Of a stretch of 64,000 nt of DNA, positions 1 through 8,996 are shown piece after piece. Every line of letters starts with the position of its first letter. Position 1 is the stretch's first letter. This DNA comes from Chloroflexota bacterium (lineage in GTDB: Bacteria; Chloroflexota; Anaerolineae; Anaerolineales; Villigracilaceae), in NCBI GenBank assembly GCA_013388855.1, contig JACAEM010000004.1:37113-101112 (forward strand), written 5' to 3'. Below the pieces are notes generated by a model that saw nothing but the letters and a program-made list of their open reading frames with translations, made no database searches and had not been told where the DNA came from. The position numbers were made by a program, and so were the translations under genes.

Positions 1-413
1 GCGGTTTTGTATTCCTTGACCAGCGGCAGCACAGCATCGAGAGTGCGATCCTCGCCGTTCGTGGAGTTGATCAGCGGTTTGCCGGGCACAAAGGGCAGGG
101 CAGCGGCTAATGCTTTTGGGTTGGGGGAATCAAGACAGAGCGGGATATCGAACTCGCTCGCCAGCATTTTCACGACATTAGGAAGGTAATCCACATCGTC
201 GGTGCCCGCCATGCCGACGTTCACATCCAGCAGGTCGGCGCCGGCGTCGATTTGCTTTTTGGCGAGGTCGCGCACGTAGTCGAGATTCCCCTCCTGCAGC
301 GCGGCGGCGAGTTTTTTGCGTCCCGTTGGGTTGATCTTCTCGCCGATCATCGTGAACGGACCGTCTGTATCGATGACGGCTTTCTTGCTTTTGCTTTGCA
401 GTATGGTTTTCAT
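1..413 (-). CDS. Methyltetrahydrofolate/corrinoid methyltransferase (pterin-binding, DHPS-like), 3' end outside window
   Basis: About 137 codons are present and the C-terminal part runs off the left edge. The protein begins MKTILQSKSK and continues with MIGEKINPTGRKK, then AGADLLDVNVG, which is the N-terminal part of a dihydropteroate-synthase-like TIM barrel of the MetH pterin domain/AcsE/MtgA type. Such enzymes move a methyl group between tetrahydrofolate and a corrinoid protein in the cytoplasm. The start is supported by GGTGGAG about 8 nt upstream. It follows a Dpp transporter cassette on the same strand but is separated from it by a dispersed palindromic repeat, so co-transcription is uncertain. 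The motif order argues against ordinary FolP. The substrate cannot be told from this fragment. Confidence 0.8.
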   Translation of the reverse strand, partial: MKTILQSKSKKAVIDTDGPFTMIGEKINPTGRKKLAAALQEGNLDYVRDLAKKQIDAGADLLDVNVGMAGTDDVDYLPNVVKMLASEFDIPLCLDSPNPKALAAALPFVPGKPLINSTNGEDRTLDAVLPLVKEYKT

Positions 414-450
414 GGCTTTCTCCACCAAGGCGATTGTAAACCATCTATAT

Positions 451-572
451 GTCGTTGCGAGGAGGGCTTTTGCCCGACGAAGCAATCTTCAGTTAAACGG
501 TTGATTCTCGTCGACAAGCTAACCCCCTTTAATGGGGAGATTGCTTCACTCCCTCCGGTCGCTCGCAACGAC
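451..572. repeat. Dispersed palindromic repeat, family A, copy 1
   Basis: The ends are inverted copies of the same motif: GTCGTTGCGAGGAG at the left and CGCTCGCAACGAC at the right, with GAAGCAATCT and AGATTGCTTC facing each other inside. It lies between the Dpp permease and the methyltransferase gene. Related copies are at 6461-6546 and 29016-29093. The form suggests a non-autonomous mobile palindrome; no coding potential is supported. Confidence 0.75.
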
Positions 573-579
573 ATTCAAG

Positions 580-1527
580 TTAGTATTCCCCAGCTTTCTC
601 GATCACCTTATACGGGTCGACCGCGTCACGCAGACCATCGCCGATGTAGTTGACGGAGATGATCGCCAGGAAGATCATCAAGCCGGGGAAGATTGCCAGC
701 CAGGGATATTTAGTGAAGTTCTCCTGAGCATTGCTGAGCAGGTTGCCCCACGAGGGAGTTGGAGGCTGGATGCCAAAACCCAAGAAACTCAAGCCGGACT
801 CTTCGATGATGGCATAGCCCATTTCAAGCGTCGCTTCGACAATGATGGGACCGATGGAGTTGGGCAGGATATGACGCAGAATAATGCGTGCGTCCGAGCC
901 GCCGAGAGCACGCGTGGCAGATACAAAGTCCAGTTCGCGGATGGTGAGGAAGCTGGCGCGCACGAGGCGGGCAAAGATCATCCACGAGAGGATGCCGATC
1001 ACGAGACCGATGGTCAATACACTGTTGCGTTCGATGAGCGGAAATTCCACTTCGCGTAAGATCGCGCTGAGCAGGATGAGGACCAGCAGGGTCGGGAGCG
1101 TGAGGAACGTATCGGTGATGCGCATCAGGATGGTATCAAGCGTGCCTCCGTAATATCCGGCGAGTGCCCCCACCGGAACGCCGATGGAAATGGAAATGCC
1201 AATGACCAGCAAGCCGACAAGCAACGAAATGCGTCCGCCGTACAGTACACGTGTGAGCAGGTCGCGCCCGAGCGCATCGGTACCCATGGGATGAGACCAG
1301 GATGGCGGTTGATAGCGCTCGTCCATGTTCGAGACTTCGGGGTCGTAAGGGGAAAGGGGCGCGAAAATACACAGCGCAATCAGAATGAGGAGGATAATTG
1401 AACCTGCAATTGCGCCCGGATGCCTGCGGAAACGCTTCCAGATGCCCGCGCCGATGGAGGCGGCCTCTGTGAGTGAACCGGATGTCCCGTATTCGATCTG
1501 GGGTAGGTCGCCGAGTGTCTGGGTCAT
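580..1527 (-). CDS. ABC peptide/nickel transporter permease, DppC/OppC family
   Basis: This 315-residue inner-membrane protein has the DppC plan: a cytoplasmic N-terminus, one TM segment near residues 36-58, a periplasmic stretch containing MGTDALGRDLLTRVLYGGR, then about five more TM segments. The EAA loop, which contacts the ATPases, contains DFVSATRALGGSDARI followed by HILPNS. It pairs with the DppB-type permease and the solute-binding protein upstream on the same strand. No ATPase genes are in the cassette, so they must lie elsewhere or be shared. Substrate is probably di/oligopeptides or a related small molecule; the sequence does not decide this. Confidence 0.93.
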   Translation of the reverse strand: MTQTLGDLPQIEYGTSGSLTEAASIGAGIWKRFRRHPGAIAGSIILLILIALCIFAPLSPYDPEVSNMDERYQPPSWSHPMGTDALGRDLLTRVLYGGRISLLVGLLVIGISISIGVPVGALAGYYGGTLDTILMRITDTFLTLPTLLVLILLSAILREVEFPLIERNSVLTIGLVIGILSWMIFARLVRASFLTIRELDFVSATRALGGSDARIILRHILPNSIGPIIVEATLEMGYAIIEESGLSFLGFGIQPPTPSWGNLLSNAQENFTKYPWLAIFPGLMIFLAIISVNYIGDGLRDAVDPYKVIEKAGEY

Positions 1528-1540
1528 TGGTTGCTTTGGG

Positions 1541-1611
1541 TGTCACCCTGAGCGGCAACAAGAGGTTCCTCATGCACCATGAGAGATTCCTTGCTTCGCA
1601 CAGAATAACAT
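1541..1611. repeat. Dispersed palindromic repeat, family B
   Basis: Imperfect inverted ends: TGTCACCCTGAGCGG at the left, and on the other strand TGTTATTCTGTGCGAAGC at the right followed by AAGGAATCTC. It fills the 96-nt gap between the dppB- and dppC-type genes. It resembles the TGTCATTCTGAGCGAAGC repeat type common in many environmental bacterial genomes (recalled, not searched). Confidence 0.6.
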
Positions 1612-1623
1612 GAAACAGGATGA

Positions 1624-2667
1624 TTAATCATAACGAACTCTTGGGTCAAGAAATGAATATAAAACATCCGCGAGCAGGTTGGAGAAGATAATCGCCGCCG
1701 CGCCCATGATGAGAATGGCAAGCAGGACGGGGTAATCACGATCCACAGCGGCTGTGAAATAGAGCCTGCCCATGCCGGGCCATGAGAAAAGCGTCTCGAC
1801 AAAGACCGCGCCGCCGAAAATGGTGGGCAGGTCGATGGCAAGCATGGTAATGAGCGGAATCAGGGCGTTGCGCAGGGCGTGTTTATACAGCACCATCCAG
1901 TTGGGGAGTCCTTTGGCGCGGGCAGTGCGCAGATAATCTTTGTTTGCCACCTCCAGCATGGAGGAACGGAGAAAGCGCGAGTACCACGCAATCCAGCCGA
2001 GAGCGCCGGTGATCACCGGCAGGATGAGATGTTTGATGCGATCCCACACGGCAGGACCGGAAACATTTAACGAGACCATGCCTCCCGAGGGAAGAAGCGG
2101 CTCTCCTGTCCACGGATTTTTCAGCCAGGCGTAAAAGATGAGGATAAGCACCAGTCCCAGAAAAAATTCCGGGATGGCTTGTCCCGCGAACGAAAGCGTG
2201 GTGACGGTGATGTCGAATTTGGAATATTGCCGTATGGCGGAAACGATCCCTACCGGGATGGCAATAAGTACGCCGATGAAAAGCGTGATGGTCATTAACA
2301 GCACAGTATTGGGAAGTCGTTGCCCAATCTCTTCAAGCACTGGCTGGCGTGTGCGATACGAAAAGCCAAAATCGCCGCGCAGGATACCCTTACGGGTACC
2401 GAAACTTTCTTCGATACCGTCGCCGTCGGTGTCAACCCTCATCCAGTCGTTGCCGACCAGCCAGATGAGATATTGAGTCGGAAGCGGTTTGTCGAGCCCG
2501 AACTGCCGTTTGAGAATCTCGATTTTCTCCGGGCGGATCTGGCGGCTGCGACCCTGACCGGCGAGCGGTCCGCCCGGAGCGAGATTGACGAGAGCAAACA
2601 GAAAAATGCTGAGCAGGAACAACAGGACGACTGTCTGGAGCAATCGCCTTGCGATGTACGTGAACAT
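1624..2667 (-). CDS. ABC peptide/nickel transporter permease, DppB/OppB family
   Basis: The 347-residue protein starts MFTYIARRLLQTVVLLF, the usual DppB N-terminus with TM1, followed by LAPGGPL and FGLDKPLP. About six TM segments are predicted, and the EAA loop reads DYLRTARAKGLPNWMV. An insertion at about residues 76-90 carries DTDGDGIEE (D79, D81, D83, E86/E87), an EF-hand-like calcium loop in the extracytoplasmic segment between TM1 and TM2. The start codon abuts the stop of the upstream solute-binding protein with no gap, implying translational coupling. The partner dppC-type gene follows after 96 nt of repeat. Confidence 0.93.
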   Translation of the reverse strand: MFTYIARRLLQTVVLLFLLSIFLFALVNLAPGGPLAGQGRSRQIRPEKIEILKRQFGLDKPLPTQYLIWLVGNDWMRVDTDGDGIEESFGTRKGILRGDFGFSYRTRQPVLEEIGQRLPNTVLLMTITLFIGVLIAIPVGIVSAIRQYSKFDITVTTLSFAGQAIPEFFLGLVLILIFYAWLKNPWTGEPLLPSGGMVSLNVSGPAVWDRIKHLILPVITGALGWIAWYSRFLRSSMLEVANKDYLRTARAKGLPNWMVLYKHALRNALIPLITMLAIDLPTIFGGAVFVETLFSWPGMGRLYFTAAVDRDYPVLLAILIMGAAAIIFSNLLADVLYSFLDPRVRYD

Positions 2668-4374
2668 TTAATTTGCGAGCGTCCAGTCTTTGGCGTTCCA
2701 GGTCACGAGATCGTTGATGGTGGATTGCACATTCTGCAACCGGGCGGAATGTGCATCGGCATTGACGCCGGTAAAGAGCAGGGCCTCGGGAAGTTCCGCT
2801 TCCAGAATCTCAGCCATCTTGCAGAAGTTCTCCTGCCGGGCGGCGGTATCGAGCGTATAAGACTCGTCGAGCAGCGCGTCGAACTCTTCGTTCATCCAAC
2901 GCCCGTAGTTGGTCCCGTAATCGGGCGTTGCCGAAGCGGAGTGGTAATAGCTGTAGATGAAGTCGGTCGGGTCGATGCCCGCATAGCCATCGTCATAGAT
3001 GTCGATGTCGAAGTTGCCATTTTGTTCGATGCCGCCGTCCTCCGATGCCGCCCACATGATACTGCCCTCCACTACGGAGAGGTTCATCTTGATACCGATC
3101 TCGGCAAGGTTTTCAGCGATGTACTGCTGGGTCAGTTCGAGCGCTTCGCCATATTCGCCATAGGTGATGAATTCCATCTCCATTTTGTAGCCGTCTTCGG
3201 CGGTACCGCAGCCGCGACATTCACGGATGCCGTCGTCGTCAGTATCGATCCAACCGGCGGCTTCGAGTTTGGCTTTCGCTCCTTCCGGGTCAAATGCCGG
3301 GCGGGGAATGTTGGTGCAGACATACGGCTCGCGGAAGAATTCCGTCCAGGCGGGCTGGGCATAGCCAAAGAAGAAATTCTTCGAAATGGTATCCACATCG
3401 ATTGCCATACGGATAGCGCGACGCACTTCCACATTCGAGAGGATTGGATGCGGTGTGGCGACGGGGTCGGTCGTCCCTTTGGCCGCGAGGTTGAAGAACA
3501 GGCGAAACACCCAGCGGTTGGTGGGACTGATGCTGACCACGACGTTTGGCTTGTCCTTCAAGTCGTTGATCATCGGTTCCGGTGACCACATATCGAGATC
3601 GGCATCGCCGTTGATAAGCATCGTCTTGCGGACGGCTTCGTCGGGCACGATCTGAACCGTAATCTTTGAAATTTCAGGTTTGCCCTTTTCGTAGAAATCG
3701 GGATTGCGCTCGAAGGTCATGTGATCGCCATTGACCCATTCCTTGAGAACGTAGGGTCCATTGCTCAAAGGCGTGCGAGCGCAGTCCCAGGCGGAGAATC
3801 CCTGTGTGGCATCGCAATAATGTGCTGGCCAGATCACAATGAGTTCGCCGCCAAATTGGGTCAGATAACCGGGATAAACCGCGTTGTAGTGAACGATGAC
3901 CGTATCCACATCCACTTTTTCGACATCGTCCACATAATCGATGCCGGGGATCCATGTGCCGTATGCCGGGTCGATGATGGCTTGATAGGTGAAAATCACA
4001 TCGTCAGCAGTGACCGGCGTGCCATCCGACCATTTGACATCGGTGCGTAGATTCCAGGTCACATCCATCGTCCCGGTCTCTTCATCGATCACGACGCCGC
4101 CATTTTCTTCTGTGGGTAATTCCGCCGCCAATTCCGGGAACGGATTCCCATTTGCATCGAGATCAGCAAGACCGAGCATGACCAGTTCCATAACCAGCGA
4201 ATCATAACCAGCGTCGGTGATCGCGGGATTGAAACTGGGCGGATCTTCCGGGATGACGATTACGATACCCTCTTCAGCCTGTTGTGTCGGTGCAGCGGGT
4301 TGACAAGCGGATAACACTAAGGCGACTATGACCGTGATGGTCAGAAAGAACAACGTACGCGTTTGAGTGGACAT
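2668..4374 (-). CDS. ABC transporter solute-binding lipoprotein, family 5 (DppA/OppA-like)
   Basis: A 568-residue extracytoplasmic receptor. The N-terminus is a lipoprotein signal (hydrophobic stretch then LVLSAC, so Cys at about residue 24). Family-5 hallmarks follow: IPEDPPSFNP, LRTDVKWSDGTPVTADDV, LSNGPYVLKEW and ADLDMWSPEP. A second EF-hand-like loop DTDDDGIRE (D377-E385) lies in the C-terminal lobe, matching the calcium-like loop of the adjacent permease. It is the first gene of the cassette and is transcribed divergently from mtnA. Ligand unknown. Confidence 0.93.
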   Translation of the reverse strand: MSTQTRTLFFLTITVIVALVLSACQPAAPTQQAEEGIVIVIPEDPPSFNPAITDAGYDSLVMELVMLGLADLDANGNPFPELAAELPTEENGGVVIDEETGTMDVTWNLRTDVKWSDGTPVTADDVIFTYQAIIDPAYGTWIPGIDYVDDVEKVDVDTVIVHYNAVYPGYLTQFGGELIVIWPAHYCDATQGFSAWDCARTPLSNGPYVLKEWVNGDHMTFERNPDFYEKGKPEISKITVQIVPDEAVRKTMLINGDADLDMWSPEPMINDLKDKPNVVVSISPTNRWVFRLFFNLAAKGTTDPVATPHPILSNVEVRRAIRMAIDVDTISKNFFFGYAQPAWTEFFREPYVCTNIPRPAFDPEGAKAKLEAAGWIDTDDDGIRECRGCGTAEDGYKMEMEFITYGEYGEALELTQQYIAENLAEIGIKMNLSVVEGSIMWAASEDGGIEQNGNFDIDIYDDGYAGIDPTDFIYSYYHSASATPDYGTNYGRWMNEEFDALLDESYTLDTAARQENFCKMAEILEAELPEALLFTGVNADAHSARLQNVQSTINDLVTWNAKDWTLAN

Positions 4375-4527
4375 TGGTCCTCCTGTGAGTATTTGCCGCT
4401 TGTCTCATACTTTGGATGTCAACGCGGCGCTCTGTAAATTTGCAAACGCCGTATTATTGCACGTTTTCCCCTCGCTGATAAGGTTTTTAAGGGGTGAATT
4501 TCCGGTAAATACGGGTAAAATATTTTT
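4375..4527. other. Divergent intergenic region, transporter cassette / mtnA
   Basis: 153 nt between the divergent solute-binding protein and mtnA. The only site called is the -10 box for mtnA at 4516-4521. No terminator, riboswitch or RNA gene was recognised. Confidence 0.5.
4516..4521 (+). promoter_or_regulatory. -10 box (TAAAAT) of a probable leaderless mtnA transcript
   Basis: TAAAAT lies six nucleotides before the mtnA ATG and there is no Shine-Dalgarno. Transcription from this box would begin at or next to the start codon. No convincing -35 was seen. Confidence 0.5.
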
Positions 4528-5586
4528 ATGCGTACCGTATTCTGGGAAAACAACCAACTTAAAATGATCGACCAGCGCATATTGCCTGGTCGATTCGAAG
4601 TATTGTCCTACACCGATCATGTCTCCGTCGCGCGTGCGATCAAGGATATGGTCGTCCGCGGCGCGCCCGCCATCGGAGCCGCCGCCGCCTTCGGACTTGC
4701 CCTCGCCGGATTCGAATCCGCTTCTTCATCCACCCGTGAACTGATTGCCGACCTCCAAGCCGCCGCCCACACTCTGAAGGCGGCACGCCCGACCGCTGTT
4801 AATCTCGCATGGGCAGTAGATCGCGTCCTGCTGTCCCTCTCCCAGCGGGAGAGGGGTTGGGGTGAGGGAGATGTCGATTACATCCGCCACTTTGTCCTCT
4901 CCGAAGCCCAACGCATCGCCGACGAAGATGTGGAGATTAACAAGCGCATGGGCGAACATGGCGCGGCGCTCATCAACGACGGCGATACGATCATCCATCA
5001 CTGCAACACAGGCGCACTTGCCACTGTGGATTGGGGCACCGCGCTCGGAGTCATCCGCACGGCGCACGAACAGGGAAAGAAGATTCACGTCTTCGTGGAT
5101 GAGACCCGCCCGCGTTTACAGGGAGCGCGGCTCACGGCGTGGGAACTGGAACAGTACGGCATTCCCTATGAAATCATCAGCGACAATACCGCCGGATATT
5201 TCCTCAAAGCCGGAAAAGTGCAAAAATGTTTTGTCGGCTCCGATCGCACCGCTGCCAACGGCGATGTGGCGAACAAGATCGGAACCTACATGCTGGCACT
5301 CGCCGCGCACGATAACGGAGTGCCGTTTTATCCGGTCGTCCCCACCTCCACCATTGACCTCTCCCTTGCGCACGGTGACCTGATCCCCATTGAGGAACGC
5401 GACCCGGAAGAAGTACTCGGCTTGGAATTTCACGGGGAACGCGTCGCACCGAAGAATGCCAAAGCGCGGAATATCGCCTTCGACGTGACCCCGAACCGCC
5501 TCGTCACAGGCATCGTCACCGAGAACGGTATCGTTTATCCGCCGTTCGAAATCAATTTACGCAAGGCGGTCCTCGGAGAACAATGA
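4528..5586 (+). CDS. mtnA: S-methyl-5-thioribose-1-phosphate isomerase
   Basis: A 352-residue cytoplasmic enzyme of methionine salvage that converts methylthioribose-1-phosphate to methylthioribulose-1-phosphate. Diagnostic motifs are VVRGAPAIG near residue 50, HHCNTGALAT with catalytic Cys159, and GSDRTAANGDVANKIGTY with catalytic Asp239; these match Cys160/Asp240 of the Bacillus enzyme and separate it from eIF2B relatives. Residues 103-115 (SLSQRERGWGEGD) are encoded by a dispersed palindromic repeat and look foreign to the family. There is no Shine-Dalgarno; TAAAAT six nucleotides upstream suggests a leaderless mRNA. The stop overlaps the next start (ATGA), so the protease gene is translationally coupled. 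Confidence 0.95.
   Translation: MRTVFWENNQLKMIDQRILPGRFEVLSYTDHVSVARAIKDMVVRGAPAIGAAAAFGLALAGFESASSSTRELIADLQAAAHTLKAARPTAVNLAWAVDRVLLSLSQRERGWGEGDVDYIRHFVLSEAQRIADEDVEINKRMGEHGAALINDGDTIIHHCNTGALATVDWGTALGVIRTAHEQGKKIHVFVDETRPRLQGARLTAWELEQYGIPYEIISDNTAGYFLKAGKVQKCFVGSDRTAANGDVANKIGTYMLALAAHDNGVPFYPVVPTSTIDLSLAHGDLIPIEERDPEEVLGLEFHGERVAPKNAKARNIAFDVTPNRLVTGIVTENGIVYPPFEINLRKAVLGEQ
4835..4868. repeat. Dispersed palindromic repeat, family C, inside mtnA
   Basis: CCCTCTCCC-AGC-GGGAGAGGG forms a perfect 9-bp hairpin, followed by a GGTTGGGGTGAGGG tail. It is read in frame through mtnA as residues 103-115, in the loop between AVNLAWAVDRVL and VDYIRHFVLSEAQ. Similar hairpins are at 19250-19274 and 24369-24403. 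Confidence 0.75.
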
Positions 5587-6344
5587 TACTGTTTCAAGTC
5601 CCGCCGCCCACTCGATATGACCTGCGATTTACCATCGCTGGAATCCCGATCCGGGTGCATCCTTTGTTTTGGGTAATCTCATTTCTGTTTGGTTTCTCAT
5701 CCAATAATATCCTGTACACCTTTATCTGGGTGTTGGCGATCTTTGTGTCAGTCCTTGTCCACGAATTGGGACACGCATTTGCATTCCGACGGTATGGATT
5801 GCGCTCCTCCATCGTGCTTCACTTCATGGGCGGGCTGACCGTCCCCGAATCCGTTTCATGGGGTGGTACGTGGGCAAACGTTGCGCTGAGCCCGCGTGAG
5901 GAGATTGTTGTTTCGCTTGCTGGTCCGTTTTCAGGCTTTCTCCTTGCCACACTTTTGATTGGCGGCGTGATCGTTTCGGGCGGCTCCATCGCTGTCAACT
6001 GGTTATTGGGATTCATCCCGTTGCCAGCGGTGACATCCCTTCCGTTTGGTGGTGTGATGTTGACTGTGCTTGTCGCCATTCTCGTATCCGTAAATGTCTT
6101 TTGGGGATTGATCAACTTGGTACCGGTCTACCCACTGGACGGCGGCAATGTGGCGCGTTACGCGCTCATGCAATATGACCCGTACGATGGCGTACGAAAG
6201 TCGCTCCAGTTGTCTGTCATTGCGGGCGGTATTGTTGCGCTTGTGGCATTGTTCTTCCTGAAAAGTATTTACATGTCATTTCTCTTTGGTTTCCTCGCAT
6301 TCCAAAGTTATCAGACACTGCAAAACCGTTACGGCAGGTTTTGA
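5583..6344 (+). CDS. Site-2-protease-like M50 membrane metallopeptidase
   Basis: A 253-residue integral membrane protein with about six TM segments. The zinc site VHELGHAFAFRRYG (HExxH, about residues 60-64) and the second motif NLVPVYPLDGGNV (about residue 180) define the M50/S2P family. These proteases cut substrates within the membrane, often anti-sigma factors or signal peptides. The N-terminal RFTIAGIPIRVHPLFWV is typical of the SpoIVFB-like subgroup without PDZ or CBS domains. It overlaps mtnA by four nucleotides. No obvious substrate is encoded nearby. Confidence 0.92.
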   Translation: MILFQVPPPTRYDLRFTIAGIPIRVHPLFWVISFLFGFSSNNILYTFIWVLAIFVSVLVHELGHAFAFRRYGLRSSIVLHFMGGLTVPESVSWGGTWANVALSPREEIVVSLAGPFSGFLLATLLIGGVIVSGGSIAVNWLLGFIPLPAVTSLPFGGVMLTVLVAILVSVNVFWGLINLVPVYPLDGGNVARYALMQYDPYDGVRKSLQLSVIAGGIVALVALFFLKSIYMSFLFGFLAFQSYQTLQNRYGRF

Positions 6345-6418
6345 AGAAAAGAATTTTATGCCTCCAATTTCTAGACAATACGGTTATGCCGTGATAAACT
6401 TTTGCCCGCATGATACTT

Positions 6419-6445
6419 GGCGTGGCGCTTAGCGCCACGCCTTTT
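6419..6445 (+). terminator. Rho-independent terminator after the M50 protease gene
   Basis: GGCGTGGCGC and GCGCCACGCC pair around a short TTA loop, followed by TTTTA. It ends the mtnA-M50 transcript about 75 nt after the stop. Confidence 0.8.
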
Positions 6446-6460
6446 ACTGCGAGTATGAAA

Positions 6461-6546
6461 TGTCACTGCGGGGAGCCGCGGAGCGGCGACAAAGCAATCT
6501 CCTTGCAAAAGGTGGAATTGCTTTGCCTTACAGGCTCGCAATGACG
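6461..6546. repeat. Dispersed palindromic repeat, family A, copy 2
   Basis: The left end TGTCACTGCGGGGAG and right end CTCGCAATGACG are inverted relatives, with AAAGCAATCTCC and GGAATTGCTTTG inside. The right end lies directly before the pfkB-type start codon; its GACGAGGT may provide that gene's ribosome-binding site. Confidence 0.75.
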
Positions 6547-6554
6547 AGGTATCA

Positions 6555-7511
6555 ATGGATATCCTTCTTACCGGCTCTGTTGCCTACGATTACCTGATGA
6601 CCTTTCCCGGTCACTTCAAGGAACAAATCCTTCCCGAGCGCCTGGCTTCCATCAGCCTGTCGTTCCTCGTGGATGGCATGACCAAACAGCGCGGCGGTAT
6701 CGCGCCGAACATCGCATACACAATGGCATTGCTCGGTGAAAAGCCGCGTGTGATGGCGACCGTGGGCGAAGATTTTTCGGACTATCGTGTCTGGCTCGAA
6801 TCCAAAGGCGTGGATACGTCTTTGATGCAGGTGATCCCCGGCGAGTTCACCGCATCGTTCTTCGCTACGACGGATCGTGTCTCCGCGCAAATTGCCTCGT
6901 TCTACCCCGGAGCGATGGCGCACTCCGCCACCCAATCCATCAAGGAGTTAGACAAAAAACCGGACATGGTCATCGTCTCCCCGTCCGCGCCTGAGGCGAT
7001 GAAGAAATTCCCTGCCGAATGCCGCGAGTTGGGCGTCCCATATCTGTATGATCCCAGCCAACAGGTCCTTCGATTGGAAGGAAGCGAACTGGCGCGTGAT
7101 ATGGAAGGCGCCCACTTCCTGTTCTGTAACGATTACGAGTTCGGATTGATCTCCAAAAAGACCGGCTGGAGCCTGGATCAGATTCTCGAGCACGTCAAAG
7201 TGTTGGTCATCACGCGCGGCAAGGACGGAGCAGATCTGTACATGGGCGGCGACTCCGTTCACATCCCCACCGTCCCCGAGGATGAAATCGTGGACCCCAC
7301 CGGTGTGGGCGACGCCTTCCGCGGCGGATTTTTAGCGGGCTACTCGCGTGGCTTCGATTGGAAGCTGTGCGGTGAGATTGGCTCGCTGGCGGCGGTCTAC
7401 TGCCTCGAGCAAAAAGGGACGCAAAGCCATCATTACACCATTCGAGAGTTTATCGAACGCTTCCGCCGCCATTTCGATGACGGCGGCAAGTTGGATTTGC
7501 TATTGAAATAA
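6555..7511 (+). CDS. PfkB-family carbohydrate/nucleoside kinase, adenosine-kinase-like
   Basis: A 318-residue cytoplasmic kinase. The N-terminus MDILLTGSVAYDYL and the RGGIAPNIAYTMALLG sugar-binding region lead to the ATP/anion-hole motif DPTGVGDAFRGGF (residues 247-259; catalytic base Asp253). The subfamily resembles archaeal/bacterial adenosine or nucleoside kinases more than ribokinase. The immediate downstream neighbour is ahcY, whose product adenosine would be its substrate, so adenosine kinase is a reasonable inference. The start has only a weak AGGT about 6 nt upstream, supplied by the family A repeat. Confidence 0.85.
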   Translation: MDILLTGSVAYDYLMTFPGHFKEQILPERLASISLSFLVDGMTKQRGGIAPNIAYTMALLGEKPRVMATVGEDFSDYRVWLESKGVDTSLMQVIPGEFTASFFATTDRVSAQIASFYPGAMAHSATQSIKELDKKPDMVIVSPSAPEAMKKFPAECRELGVPYLYDPSQQVLRLEGSELARDMEGAHFLFCNDYEFGLISKKTGWSLDQILEHVKVLVITRGKDGADLYMGGDSVHIPTVPEDEIVDPTGVGDAFRGGFLAGYSRGFDWKLCGEIGSLAAVYCLEQKGTQSHHYTIREFIERFRRHFDDGGKLDLLLK

Positions 7512-7514
7512 TTG

Positions 7515-7558
7515 TTAATTGGCAACTCATTTTCCAATTACCAATCCCCAATTACCAA
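7515..7558. repeat. AATTACCAAT-type intergenic repeat, family D
   Basis: Degenerate alternating copies of TTAATTGGCAA and AATTACCAA(T) fill the gap between the kinase and ahcY. The same words form a perfect 18-bp inverted repeat at 32355-32402. Function unknown. Confidence 0.55.
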
Positions 7559-7562
7559 GTAG

Positions 7563-8906
<1,344 letters not shown>

Positions 8907-8907
8907 G

Positions 8908-8950
8908 TCAGTGATCGGTGATCAGTAAGCAGTGATCAGTGAGTCAGTGA
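8908..8950. repeat. CAGTGATCAGTGA-type tandem repeat
   Basis: Irregular tandem copies of CAGTGATCAGT/GTCAGTGA occupy about 40 nt after ahcY and before its terminator. It is a low-complexity intergenic repeat with no coding potential. Confidence 0.6.
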
Positions 8951-8983
8951 AGCCTCGCGGAGAATCGCCGCGGGGCTTTTTTC
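8951..8983. terminator. Terminator between convergent ahcY and the STAND regulator
   Basis: AGCCTCGCGG pairs with CCGCGGGGCT (one G-T pair), followed by TTTTTT. The placement between convergent genes suits ahcY directly and may also serve the opposite strand. Confidence 0.85.
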
Positions 8984-8996
8984 TTTGCGGCTGTAT

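Noticed and set aside
2320..3585. Long + strand reading frame (about 420 codons)
   Set aside because: It lies antisense to the solute-binding protein and permease, has no start signal, and carries no motif.
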